Below, piece after piece: positions 34,171 through 45,461 of a stretch of 64,000 bases of DNA (position 1 is the stretch's first letter; each line of letters begins with the position of its first letter). The notes under the pieces are model-generated. The model was not told the origin of the DNA. It saw only the letters and a program-made list of their open reading frames with translations, and searched no databases. The translations under genes and the position numbers were made by a program. Origin of the DNA: Isoetes taiwanensis (taxonomy: Eukaryota > Streptophyta > Lycopodiopsida > Isoetales > Isoetaceae); contig JAJEKV010000181.1 in the NCBI GenBank assembly GCA_021234155.1, positions 618,001-682,000 of the forward strand, read 5' to 3'.

Positions 34171-35340
34171 ATGGAAGTTGTGGAGGAATAAATGGGAGGT
34201 GTCATTATTCTAGTCAAAGTAGAATTTTCGTGTTTACACGTTTAAATTTGCCACATTAGGCATCTTTGGAGGATCTTCTATCCTGTTAGCATGGCGAATG
34301 AGCTTTATTTCGAGTTGAAAGATGTTTCTGGAGATGCTTGTGTTATGTTATTTGGCATTGAGCAACTTAATAAAACAAGTTAATCAATAAATGCCTTAAT
34401 AAAACGCTAAATATATGGCTTATATAAATATGATTCTTCGAGCATTGCCGCCTTTTCTTTCAAGTTCCTAGCTAAGCATATATGTTGTATCTTCTTATAT
34501 CTTATCTTATCGGAAACATTGAGTTTGACTTATCTATGTGGAACTCGATGGGAAAATATTTGCTAAAGGAAGCATTAAATTCGACCTATCTAACTAGATT
34601 TATATGTTTTGCTGGACAAGTTGTTTTGTAAGACGATGTTGGGCGGTTGAAAGGTGGACTCAAGGTTGTTGGCAATGCAACAGTTCTCAACTTTTTTATA
34701 GTCAAGGGGGTGCTCATCAAGTTGTCAAATTATTTTGCACACTATGACGTCCTTAACTTCCAACTAAAGAAATTGGGCTCTCAATTGCGATAATTGGGAA
34801 CACAACAACCATTCAAATGAATTAACATTCACAATTTGATTAGGCTGCAAGTGCGTGCGAATGGAGTATTATGATATTGTGTTTGCACTAGGCTTTTATT
34901 ATCTTATGCCAATAGAATCATCATACATGCACTAATATGTAGCATTATAACAGGGGTTTTTTTTGTGATTTTATACGCTTTTTGGCATGGTTTTCATATG
35001 ATTTCACGGGTGTATTCACGTGGACGTACTAAACGGTATTTCTAGAGTGCACCCATTTGTTAGCCATTGATTTTAAAGAAGAGGCAAAATCGTGTGGTTG
35101 TGGGGCTTCCTATTGTTTGCATGTCTTTTTAGTTTAGGTTTCAAATATAGGTTAATATTAGGGTTCCGGATTTGGCATGTAGTCGAAAGCATGCCCGCGA
35201 GGTGGATTGATTCAATCGTTCGGCTGTATGTTGGCTGTGGAGGAGGGCAGTTTTAAGGGAACCATTGAATGTCTTGTTCCTCAGAATTCAATTTAACTAG
35301 AAATCCTGGTTTAATCCAAGATCCTGCTGGCCTTGCAGAA
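34171..35340. other. no gene seen
   Basis: AT-rich sequence without ORF, repeat or motif that I can support. It may be the 3' flank of the exon-like series. Confidence 0.5.
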
Positions 35341-36004
35341 CTATTCATGGGCGACAGGGAGAACTCCTGATCCCTTTTTCAAGTTTACTGTCGGTGATTT
35401 GCCATTTGAAGACTTATCCAGAAAACCACGAGCAAACAAGGGCTTTGCATGCGGTGAAACTTTCACAACTGATGACTGCTCCATGACCTTTATATGCTCT
35501 ATTTCTGAAACATGCTCTTTTAATATATTTTCGATTCTGGATGTAGATATTGTAGGATTTTCAGACGGGCGCTGATCAAACTCGTCATTTTTATTTACCA
35601 TGCCCACCTTTGCTGAATTAGGAGAACCAAAGTAATCAGAGTTGCCATTCGTGATACCACAAAGCAGTTTTCCATTGTCAGATGGTCCACTCAACAAAAT
35701 TGGCGCCATGGAGCAAGCACGAGGTGTGTGACAGGTAGCTTCTATCTCAGAGGACACACATTGGCTGCTCAGGTTATCAATATCCTGTTGATATTGTTCT
35801 ATACCATCAGCACCACTTTCAAGATGCCCTCCATATGTATCCAAGAGCCCATTTTCAGCTAAAGAACACACCTCTGCAACCTCACACTCTGATTCCTCTT
35901 CAATATTCATCATTGTACATTCAGCTTCTTTACTAACCATAGAACGCTCGCATTCTGATCCTTCATCTTTCCCACCAATATTTATCAATGGACCTTCATT
36001 ATCT
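35341..36004 (-). CDS. minus-strand terminal exon, unknown protein
   Basis: A 220-codon minus-strand open frame starts right after the splice-acceptor-like 'tatgcttgcag' (36005-36015) and ends in TAG at 35341-35343. It has no ATG of its own near the start, so it reads as a last exon. The protein is acidic, with Ser and Glu runs (EEESECEVAEVCSL) in the first half and a more ordered-looking tail (SRIENILKEHVSEIEHIKV, then KPLFARGFLDKSS). There is no known domain. It lies tail to tail with the cyclophilin-like exon. Either it is a true gene end whose upstream exons were lost, or a captured fragment. Confidence 0.5.
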
Positions 36005-36216
36005 CTGCAAGCATATAGTGAAAATGCCCCTGAAATGTGCTTAAAAGCTCACATTATTGGATCCCTTTGGCATTTAAAACACTGGCATTAATTTGCTTTA
36101 ACTTCAGTAGAGGATGTGCAAATGCCTTGACATTGATATCCATTTTAACAATGATGGTGGTTCGTTATTAAAATTTTCTATTTTCTTAGTCCTAATGATT
36201 AATGGTTAATATGCAG

Positions 36217-36433
36217 GAAGCATGTTGTTTTTGGAAAAGTTGTGGAGGGCATGGATGTTTTGAAGAAGATTGAACAGGAGCCTGCCAGTAGCCCTAAGTT
36301 CAGACCCGAAAGGACTATTAAGGAAGTGCTTCAGACTTATAATGGAATGCCAATGCCAAATTGTGCTTTATATTGGGCGCCATGGCCCCTTTCAATAAAC
36401 CTTATGATATTATTGTTTTTGCCCATTTTATAA
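36217..36433 (+). pseudogene. cyclophilin-like exon fragment
   Basis: After an AG splice-acceptor-like edge ('taatatgcag') the frame reads KHVVFGKVVEGMDVLKKIEQ, which matches the conserved C-terminal part of cyclophilin peptidyl-prolyl isomerases (strand and helix after the active site). It then departs from the usual VKIVDCG ending and runs through FRPERTIKEVLQTYNG to TAA at 36431-36433. No upstream cyclophilin exons are found in the preceding kilobase. It is most likely a gene remnant or captured exon; active-site residues are absent from this piece. Confidence 0.65.
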
Positions 36434-36604
36434 CAGTGTGTTTGCGTATATTTGGGCGGCTCTTGGTATGCAATGAAAATAATTTGTTTGTCTTGATGTT
36501 ATTGTGCTTGTAATTAATGTTTAGACCCATAAAGTTTACCTATGTTTGCTTTAATTAGGGCCCGAAGGGCCCAAAATTTTTTTTTAATATAATAATCAAC
36601 ACAC

Positions 36605-37032
36605 AACTACCATTAACATTATTAATATAAACTATTACATTTAACACATTTAAATTAAAATCCCCCTTAAACCCCCTTTGGTTTGGGTGCATATTCACAC
36701 GGGGGGTTACGTAGGGCAGCGAGAGCCCCAAAAATATAGTTATAATACATGTACAAAATTAACACCATTAAGTACATTCTCTCAAATCTTATAGTATTTT
36801 GTAAACTTTAATATACAGTATACAAAAACTTGTACATGCATATCCCACAAACGAGGATCGCTATGTACGGTCCAGATCTTGGAATAAAGGGAAAATATGC
36901 CCATCCGACAGCTCTCGTTGCCCGGAGTAACCCCCCGTGTGAATATGCACCCAAACCAAAGGGGGTTTAAGGGGGATTTTAATTTAAATGTGTTAAATGT
37001 AATAGTTTATGTTAATAATGTTAATGGTAGTT
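36605..37032. mobile_element. 428-bp foldback MITE with 106-bp inverted arms
   Basis: The left arm 36605-36710 (starting AACTACCATTAAC) and right arm 36927-37032 are reverse complements essentially throughout. Weaker inverted similarity continues inward for about 20 bases (GCTCTCG). The loop is about 215 bases and non-coding. No convincing TSD is visible, so the superfamily is unknown. Confidence 0.9.
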
Positions 37033-37319
37033 CTAGAATCATGCTACGCCACTGACTCAAAGATATATACATTACCAAATTTAACATGTATACTAAATCC
37101 CTTAAGTTTCTTTAAGATGTCTACGGAATTTATTTTGTTTTGACCTTTCGTTTTGTTTTGACCTTTTCCTTGCATGGTCCTCCTTGGATTCTTCATGCTA
37201 TTTCTGAAATCTAAGAAAATCTCAAGAACTTTTCCAATATGACTTTGGCTTCTAATGGATGACATTGAATTTTGGAAGTGAACTTTGACTCAATAAGTTA
37301 ACATTAAATTACGTTTGGC

Positions 37320-37397
37320 TTTTAGGCATTGGCTTTCACATTCATTTCTACATGTTGCTTTTAGGCATTGGCTTTCACATTCATTTCTACATGTTTA
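37320..37397 (+). repeat. tandem 38-bp repeat, two copies
   Basis: 'ttttaggcattggctttcac' and the following bases to 'ctacatgtt' occur twice in immediate succession, indicating a recent local duplication. Confidence 0.85.
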
Positions 37398-37835
37398 TCT
37401 GGACTCTTGAATCTTAAGGAATCTAGGAATCCAAGGGGACCTAGGGAAAACTTTGACTGTACTTGTGTTCTACAGGAGAATCTGCAGAGAATCTAAGGGA
37501 ATCTAAAAAAATATCCATGAAACCTTGGGGGAATCTAGAGGAATCATAGGATAATCTAGGGAAATCTCAAAAGAATCCTTAAGAATCTAAAGGAATCTTA
37601 GGGAATCTTCATAAAATCTTTGAGTGTCTAGAGAATCTTGATGGGATTTTGGAGGATCTCTATAGAATCTTCATTGCATGACTTTAAGTTTGACTTCTAG
37701 TCGAATTTGTACAATCCCTCCAAGAATCACCAATGGATCTTGCGGAATATAAGTGAACATTGATGGAATCTCATAGAATCTAGGGAAATCTTTCTAGAGT
37801 TTTAGAGAATCTAGGAGAATCTTAATAGAATATAT
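37398..37835 (+). repeat. degenerate GAATCTA-rich tract
   Basis: The words GAATCT, GAATCTA(G)G and GGAATC recur about every 10-15 bases for more than 400 bases. It looks like an old, decayed short-period satellite. There is no ORF. Confidence 0.6.
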
Positions 37836-37914
37836 AGTACATACTGCAACCGCTCATAGTACAAAAACTTGTATATATATATAATAATAATAATTAAAAA
37901 AAATTTCTCTTCTT

Positions 37915-37980
37915 TTCCCCCTCGTTTCAAACCCACGACCTCCCACTTCTAACCCAACAGTCTTTCCATTTTGCCAACTC
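37915..37980 (-). repeat. tRNA-like SINE head 1
   Basis: On the minus strand an A-box-like TTGGCAAAATGG precedes a B-box-like GGGTTTGAAAC by about 32 bases, the layout of an RNA polymerase III promoter in tRNA-derived SINEs. Confidence 0.5.
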
Positions 37981-38059
37981 TCTTAATATAGAATATAATG
38001 TTCTCTCCCTTTATTATACATATCTATAATTTGTTTTGCCTACTTTTTAAGCAAAAGGT

Positions 38060-38125
38060 ACATCCTGGGATTGAACCCCTGACCTTTCGCACCCGAGCCG
38101 ACACCTTTACCAATGAGCCAACTTT
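38060..38125 (-). repeat. tRNA-like SINE head 2
   Basis: Minus strand: TGGCTCATTGGTAAAGG (A box region) then GGTTCAATCCC (B box). No full cloverleaf or CCA-compatible acceptor was found, so it is a SINE head rather than a tRNA gene. Confidence 0.6.
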
Positions 38126-38194
38126 CTTTTTATCATTCTTATACATATCTAATATTTTATTTCTAGACACAACTCTTTTTAAAAGAAAGGGGCA

Positions 38195-38260
38195 TATTGT
38201 GGGATTGAACCCTTGACCTCCTACAACCAAGTCAGCCCCTTTACCAATGGGCTAAGTTCC
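38195..38260 (-). repeat. tRNA-like SINE head 3
   Basis: Minus strand: TTAGCCCATTGGTAAAGG then GGTTCAATCCC, 134 bases from head 2 and sharing flanking words ('tatacatatct'), so heads 2 and 3 are tandem duplicates. Confidence 0.6.
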
Positions 38261-38344
38261 TCTATCACGAAATATAATAGTTCTCTTTTTATTTATAGTG
38301 GTTATGTTTTCTATTTAAATTAAAAGACTGCCTTCCATAGATCC

Positions 38345-38470
38345 ACGTTGTGGAGGCAACAACTCCACCGAAGCAAGCTCTTTTCGCCATAGCCGCCGGA
38401 GCAAGCTCTCTTGCCATAGCCGCCAGAGTAAGCAGTCTTGCCATAGCCACGGGAGTCGACCTCTCTCTGC
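38345..38470 (+). repeat. ~28-bp minisatellite, GCCATAGCC
   Basis: Three to four imperfect units of 'gagcaagctctcttgccatagccgcc'. The core resembles the repeat at 11280-11450 inside the CACTA-like element. Confidence 0.65.
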
Positions 38471-39004
38471 CGTAGTCGACCGGATAACTGTTAACCATCT
38501 ATAAAGCTAGTATCCCCTAGGAATAAACCGACCAAATGAAACGACGTAATCTAGCAAGTCCGGCCAACTTGTTATGATAACATCAAATCACTTGGTGGGA
38601 CTAATTCCGGAATTTAATTAACAATGACAGGGCAACTCTCTAGAATAGCAGCATGTGTTATATCCTTGGATATTCTTTAAGCGACGATAATAATGTCCAG
38701 TTATCGGCGTTCCTCGACCTATATTTTTCCTTTGGTAGATGCCTTGATAACACAATTTCTTCGGGCCTTGCCATGATTCAATCCATACTACATTCATATG
38801 CTTTATATTAGACCTTATTCGACGTTATACAAGTAATGTTTTATAAACATAATTCTAATTAACGTTGCCTCTCTCTAGTGTCTAAACCTTGACTCGTCTC
38901 AGTTCCCAGAGAAAGGATCTCTTTGTCGTCCAACCGACTAGGGACTGCCATGCAGCACCCCTCTAGACCATCGGTTTGGATTCCTTTGATCCTACCACCC
39001 TTCA

Positions 39005-39016
39005 ATATTCCTTCTC
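39005..39016 (+). repeat. left TSD of minus-strand retroinsertion
   Basis: The 12-mer atattccttctc is repeated at 40246-40257. Confidence 0.85.
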
Positions 39017-40245
39017 TTTTTTTTTTTTTTTTTTGAAGGTACGGATTTTTTTTTTATATATTATATGGATAAAAAAGTACAATGTTTGATGTTAATAGAG
39101 AATTACTACAGGAGTAATCTCAACATCTTCATTCTCTACTAACACAAAACTTATTATGGATTGCTCTTGGAGCTGATACACTTGTAGATCTCATGAGTCT
39201 TCCCACATGGTAACCAAATAATACATGATGATACTGAGGACAAGCCCTGAAGGCCCCTGAAGGATTCATATCAATCAGTAGAACCACATAAGTCCTGTGT
39301 AATGCTGAAAATAGGCAAGAGAAATATAAAGCTCCATATCTGTAAAGGTGTAGCAAGAAGTATGAATCTCAAGAAGCTCTCACTCAAACATATCAGTATT
39401 TGAGCATAACCAACCAAGCATATCAGTACTTGTGAAGGTTATGAGGTTCTTGGCATAGGATACCAAAGCCAATCAAGAATCAGAAATCTCCCAAGCATAG
39501 CAGTACTTGAGAGTTCTTGGCATAAAAGCCAAAGCACATCAAGAATCAGCAACTACTCAAGCATAGCAGTACTTGAGATAGCAACCGAGTGCTAAAAGAT
39601 TTAATTCTGCTTGCTAGTCATATACATCCTGTTTCCTTTGCACTTTCAAGCCAAAATTCAGCAAGGTATCAAGACCCACATGAATACACTGCCAAAGAAA
39701 GAATCTATCTGACCATCCAATGTACAATCTGGACCCTTCTGCTAGAAAGAAGGAGTAGGAAAAAAGGAATGGCCAAATGGGAAAGAACCTGGATTAATAG
39801 AATGTAAGTTTGCAAGAAACTGAAGCTGCATCCCTTGATAGATCTGCCTGCATTATTACTCCATCTTATAGGCCTCCACGCCATTTCGATGCGTTCTTGC
39901 CTTAGAAAAAGATCAAGATTCAAAGAATCCAATCTAGAGCCCAGACAAGAAACATACTGCCAAGAGAGCAGAAGAGCAAAAAGGCCACGTTAGTGGCTTA
40001 CCAGCAAAAATCTATGAAGAACCGCTTGATACTGCTTCAAAATTCTGACGCCAAAAAACTCCAGGATTTCCTCCGCCAATGTTGTCGATTCCCTGCTAGC
40101 AACTGGATTCTACTTAGAAAAGGTCAAGAGAACAGAGGTAGTGCCGGAAATGGAGGGCAGAGACGGCTCCCTGCCTCCGGAACCGCCCTAGCCGCTGCCG
40201 TTGCCGCCTGCGCCAAGAAACATCACCTATTTACCCGTGTCCTCT
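39017..40245 (-). mobile_element. poly(A)-tailed retroinsertion, minus strand
   Basis: A T run (39017-39034) on the plus strand is the poly(A) tail of a 1.23-kb minus-strand element bounded by a 12-bp TSD. Its 5' part (right side, about 40140-40220) is GC-rich like a 5' leader. The middle has about 2.5 copies of a ~70-bp repeat containing 'caagtactgctatgcttg'. I find no RT. It could be a non-autonomous LINE derivative or a retrocopy of a noncoding transcript moved by LINE machinery. Confidence 0.75.
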
Positions 40246-40257
40246 ATATTCCTTCTC
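40246..40257 (+). repeat. right TSD of minus-strand retroinsertion
   Basis: Second copy of atattccttctc, followed by the resumed Gypsy-like sequence. Confidence 0.85.
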
Positions 40258-41405
40258 ATTGGTCTTGTTCCTTTATGGATCACTTCCCCTAGATCATGAC
40301 ACATACTCTGTAATACGTAGTGAGTCCTTGTGTTGGGTACAAACCTTGGTATCATTTTGTACCAAACTTCACTGCCTATATGGCTATGAGTAGTTATCTG
40401 CACCACACGCCTGTCAAATTGACAGCAGTCTACCCTCTTTTGGACTTGTTCTCCCGTACATTCCAATGGCCTCCAACCATTGTTGACCCATCACCCCCTT
40501 CTACGCTATCTAGATCGCGTTGGGCCGAAGTCTTTCCAACTATTATTTTAGTGCCTAAACGTCATTAAGTTCCGCAAATGAACTTACATATTCCAAGGGA
40601 TTACGTCAAGATCCAAGGGGACCGTACCACCCAAAGACCTTTCACGATAGGCCTCCTCTGTCCAGAGATCTTGTGTTCAAGTCTCTAGGGGTCCGTCATA
40701 TGTCCTCATGGACGATGCCAATATGGCATGACGTACAAATGCTGTCTACCTATCTATCTGGTTATTAAAAATGTCCTTGGTGAATTCAATTCACCATGTT
40801 GTCCTAGGACATGCAAGTCTTCTTCCCTAAGCCATACACCAAATCTTTAAAGAGTTTTTCAGCTCTTGCTGCCTTGCAAGCCACAGGTATACCTTTGCAT
40901 GTTAGCAAAGACCACCCTTCATGTTAGGGAATAACCTTCCTATCCAGATTGCTATCGTCTATGATCGATTTTCAGTATTCCCACCCTTACGCCTGCCACA
41001 GCATACACATCTCACCCTTTGGCTGTGACCTTTATTCAGTAGAGTCACCAATCCATTTACTCCTTTACGTATTCATTAATCGTCTTGTGGCTTTTAAGCC
41101 GCTATTATATGTTCCATATATTGTTGACCCACCTATCATTGGAGGTTATGAGTTAACATTGTCCTACATCCTGGAAATGTTAATTGTTACACTTCTCTGT
41201 CATGATGCTATCAGATTGTTGTAGCATTCCCAATGACTTGGCATCCTCGTTCAAGCCATAGTCATGGCCTAAGAGCGAGTGAGCCTTCGTATTAATCGTA
41301 AATTACCTGGAGTCATCAATGTGCCTGCCTGGTATTTTGTGAGCCTTTCTACAATTACCTATGTTTGAGATAACCCGGACTTGTATCCATGTTCGAGTCC
41401 TATAT

Positions 41406-41437
41406 ATCCTAACTTACACCTCCATGTAAGTTAGGAT
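41406..41437. repeat. perfect 13-bp hairpin, 6-nt loop
   Basis: ATCCTAACTTACA and its exact inverse flank CCTCCA. No T tract follows, so there is no reason to call it a Pol III terminator. Confidence 0.8.
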
Positions 41438-42122
41438 CATGTGGGAAAGCTAGTTTTAGGTGTCTATTCAAGACACATTTTAACTTTTAGCATGTAACTC
41501 CTATTTGATACCTATCCTGGAATTATACTATTGTACTATTCAACCCCCTCATCTTAAGCTTCATTCTATTGGCCGTTGACATTTATTTCAGGTGACATCC
41601 TACCTTAGCCTACAACGGAGTGAATGTTGTTTGCTCATCCCGAACATACTCTAAACCCTTCATCAGTAACTTTGGGATACACTCGTCTTTCTCTCCTTGT
41701 GTCGCCACTTAGATTACCTCTCCAGCATGTTTATCGTATGTGTACATGCTATGTACATAACAAACATATATCCTCATCCCACAATGCTAGAGCTCTGCTC
41801 TAACTTAGCTGAAATGTAACCTTCGTAGTTCTTATGATGTGGCTGTACCACCTACTTCCCAAATGGGCAGGGGCCAACTCTATGTTGGACTTGTACATGC
41901 TGATGTATTCACATGTGCAGGCCAGTAAGCAGTACGTGACCTGCCCATGTATAGAGGGTTGCTGATGGCCCGACTTTTCCAGTTTTATCTTATCTACATC
42001 TGTTACCTTTTTGTTACGGTGATATTTGATATCGGACTTCGGTCCTTAAACCTTCTTATGATAATTTTCGATTAACCGACACCCCAATGCTGAGGACAGC
42101 ATTATTTCTAAGAGGGGGAGAA

Positions 42123-45100
42123 TGTGACATTCCATGTATTTATACGGTATATGTATAAATAAGCTGACACATCACCCAATAAAGGTATGCCACCATGGAG
42201 TATCTTAACCTAAGGGGTTGACCTAAAAGGGATGAATTTAAACTTATGGTACTTTAACCCCGTACATAAACTATAATTTTTCCCATGGGATTATGCCATA
42301 GTTCCAAAGGTTTCTACCACAGTCCAAGGCCTTTTCTAAAGGTTCCTTCAGTTAATTTGCGTTTCGCCATGTTTTGTCACACCTAACCTATTTTTCTTAA
42401 GTTAGCATGTCAACCTCAACTTTTGATCCCTTTGAATGTTGTCGTCTTTGGCTCCCTCATAATGAAGCGGAGGCACTAAAACCTCCTGGTCTTCTAATAG
42501 GAAAACCCAATGTTTCAATCTTCGTTAGTAACCGCCATATGATTATCCAATTCCTTACCCTCTTAAGGGTTTCAAAGTCATAATCTCTAACGGGTCTATG
42601 CCGCAAGGCAACGGATCCTCCAGCCACTACTTCCATACCTACAATTGTTCCCCCCGAGTAGGGTAACTCTTAGGATATATGGACTACTAGTCTATATAAT
42701 CTCACCCCTTCTGATCTATACCTCTCGTCTTGATTTTTATCGGGACATGGAATTTCTATCTATTGCCCTCTTCTCGGTTATCCCTAAAGATGTAATCACC
42801 AAAGTCGTCGTACTCCTTCTTCTCTTCTGTCAAGGGGACGCGATTTGATACATCTTTTTATTCCCAAAACCAAATAAATGCTTTCAGCTTATAACGTCGA
42901 AGTAATTCATTCATATCTGGAACCTTTGAGTAGTTAACCTCTCATTATCGGTTATTCCAATACCGTTCCAACCATCCTCGAGATGTTCTTCAATGTGACG
43001 TCACCGTATATGCTAGACTTACTCTAGCTATTCTCATTGATTTAAACTCTTCTCATCTCCCTTAGTAATAGCTTGAGTGCATATCTCTGGTGGACCATAC
43101 CTTAACCCAATATCTTCGTATATAAGCATATCATTATGCTTCTTCTGTAAACATTGTCACGTAACATGCCACCAGCCCTGTACGAATATTCTACCATCTT
43201 TCAATATGACATACATTTGGATGTCACAATCGACATCCTTGATATCCTCGCTAGTGTAGTATTTTATACTACTAAGTCCTTCCAACATCCAAGACCGCTA
43301 CGTTGTTATTATATGATATAGTAACATGTGTGCACCAACCTTAAGTCTACACTCATATGTAACTCGTTGACATAGGCATCTAGCTATGTTCATACCTGCG
43401 GCCAACTTATTTTCTCAACTCGGTTATTTGGTACCATAGACATGTCTCTAGCCTTAGTTGCCTTGGTCCTCAACCTCTAGTCATAACTTCCGCAGGGGCA
43501 AATGCCATATTAGGTTCCTTGTGGACATGTTTGATCTCTAGTATACGAACCCTTATCTTCATTACTTCCGTATTCATATGGAATGTGAACTAAAAGTTCT
43601 AGTATATATCCTATCTTCTTTTAGTTATGTTTTTCTATTAAATGGTCCTAGTACACATATACCAACGCGGAGTTACTCCTCGGAATATACACACCATACC
43701 AAGTCCAGACCACATCCTCCTTGGTGAGATGTTCATTGGGCACCTACCTTGTTCATACTCCAGACTTTGGTATATTCAACGTGTCCTGCCAAACTCTCTA
43801 TATTTGAAACGTTGTTTACAACAACTCTCAAGATCCTCTTGTCTCACACTTGTCATGTGGGTACATGACTTAATATACCTTGCAGCAACCAATTGTCGCC
43901 TTCTCTTGACCTTATGTGGAAACTACATTCCACATAATTCTCCAGTCTGTTATCCGGCATCTCGATGTTCCCAGCCAACATCAGATGTCGCCATTCCCTT
44001 AAATTATACCATGCGTAATAGTCATGCATTTGGCCAATGTCATTAAGCATATCCAAATGACTATGTCGGCATCTTAATCATGCACACGCTTGCATCCTTA
44101 TTGCACACCTCAGGAACATCAATCTCCTCACGAAACGCAACGTATGCGTAATTTTATAATCCATAGTTTATGGATCCGCATCCGCATACAACATTATTCT
44201 CTACCTTTTCGCGCTATGCCTGCACCATCATTGTCGAAACCTACACTTCTAAAGTGACCTCCCTTTCATGAGCTGGGTATTTATAATCCAGCTCTCCACC
44301 TTACTATAGTACCTCTTTAACGTGGTCTAGGGTAGATAATCATAAACCACTTCTCCATCAGATATATGGTGCTATATCCAGTCTCCTTCTACGTGGAATG
44401 GCAATATCCATCATTATATAATAGCCTCAAGCGGGACCAGGCATGTCTTCCGCCAGTCACAACTGTCCTTCTGTGATACAGGAGGATTGCATGGCCATAG
44501 CACTGCCAGATAGCGACCCGGGCGGTACCAGTTACGTCAAATGTATCTGTGAGATGTACCTGTAAATATAAGAGTGTCTGTATGTGTGACAAATTTACGA
44601 AAATAATAATAATATGAATAAGTAATTCAAAGGCGTACCGACGTGAATATAACCTATGGTTAAGATAGACTAGAATAGAGTGAGCGTATGGAAACATTAA
44701 AGATAATTAAAAAGAGCTATTTAAACACATAAGCAAACATAACAAAAGGAGATAATTATGTATATCTTACACAAACTTCTGAGAGAATAACGAGACTTAG
44801 ATTATCTTAGAAGGTTATGAATAGTAATTGATGAAGAACGTGTGCCTGTAGTTCGTATTAGAGTATAGGCGCGTAAAAGTGTCAGATACAGTACGATATA
44901 ATTGTATTAAAGGGTAAGTCTAAATGTGAGGGGCATGTCAAATACTGAGGGTAGGATCTTATGAGTTGTCAAAACTATAACAAAAATAGGAACACAAAAT
45001 TCTGATACAAAATTAAATTAGCGCTGACTGTAATTAAATGGATTGTAAAGTGACGGGAGAATATATCTATCATTAGAATCACTTTCTACTAAACAGTGCA

Positions 45101-45461
45101 AGCTTAATAACTCCGTATTATAATATAAGAACAAATAGAAGTTGCTTGTGTCTATACCTGTCCATAATATATAATAAATTACACGTGTGTATAGAACGAA
45201 TGAATTAAAAAATTAGCCATACTCCGAATAGAATAGAATAGAAAACAGTGAGACTTCCACACACCTTGACTGTTCACTTTTGACAGTCCTAGGCAATGAT
45301 CAGGTCTAATCTATACCTCTTGAACATGACAAAGTCTGTGTGACCTATAATCTCACGCTATCTCTTTAAGGAGGGGAGACTTCCTCCCAATGTACGATGT
45401 ATTGCCCACAGCAAGAGTAGTCTTGATGCTGAGGACAGCACCACTTTTAAGGTGGGGAGAA
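42123..45461 (+). mobile_element. Gypsy LTR start plus second decayed Gypsy interior
   Basis: It begins TGTGACATTCC, an LTR start. A possible LTR end, GGATGTCACA, occurs at 43219-43228. The remainder to 45461 has no ORF but ends with a second 'gctgaggacagca' and polypurine tract (GGTGGGGAGAA), so it is the 3' end of another Gypsy copy. About 44550-45400 is A-rich and featureless. Confidence 0.5.

Larger units (their letters stand above)
38560..42122 (+). mobile_element. decayed Ty3/Gypsy internal region
   Basis: There is no long ORF, but the right end carries the plant Gypsy 3' signature: 'gctgaggacagca', a polypurine tract (AAGAGGGGGAGAA, 42107-42122 region) and then TGTGACATTCC, the start of an LTR. 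The preceding 3 kb is C/T-rich and too degenerate for me to place pol domains. A minus-strand retroinsertion (39017-40245) interrupts it. Confidence 0.55.

Noticed and set aside
38024-38265. Functional tRNA genes on the minus strand
   Set aside because: A and B boxes are present but no complete cloverleaf or acceptor stem can be formed; the layout is that of SINE heads.
42123-43228. Complete Gypsy LTR ending in GGATGTCACA
   Set aside because: The end motif is imperfect and no second LTR of the same length could be matched, so only the LTR start is claimed.
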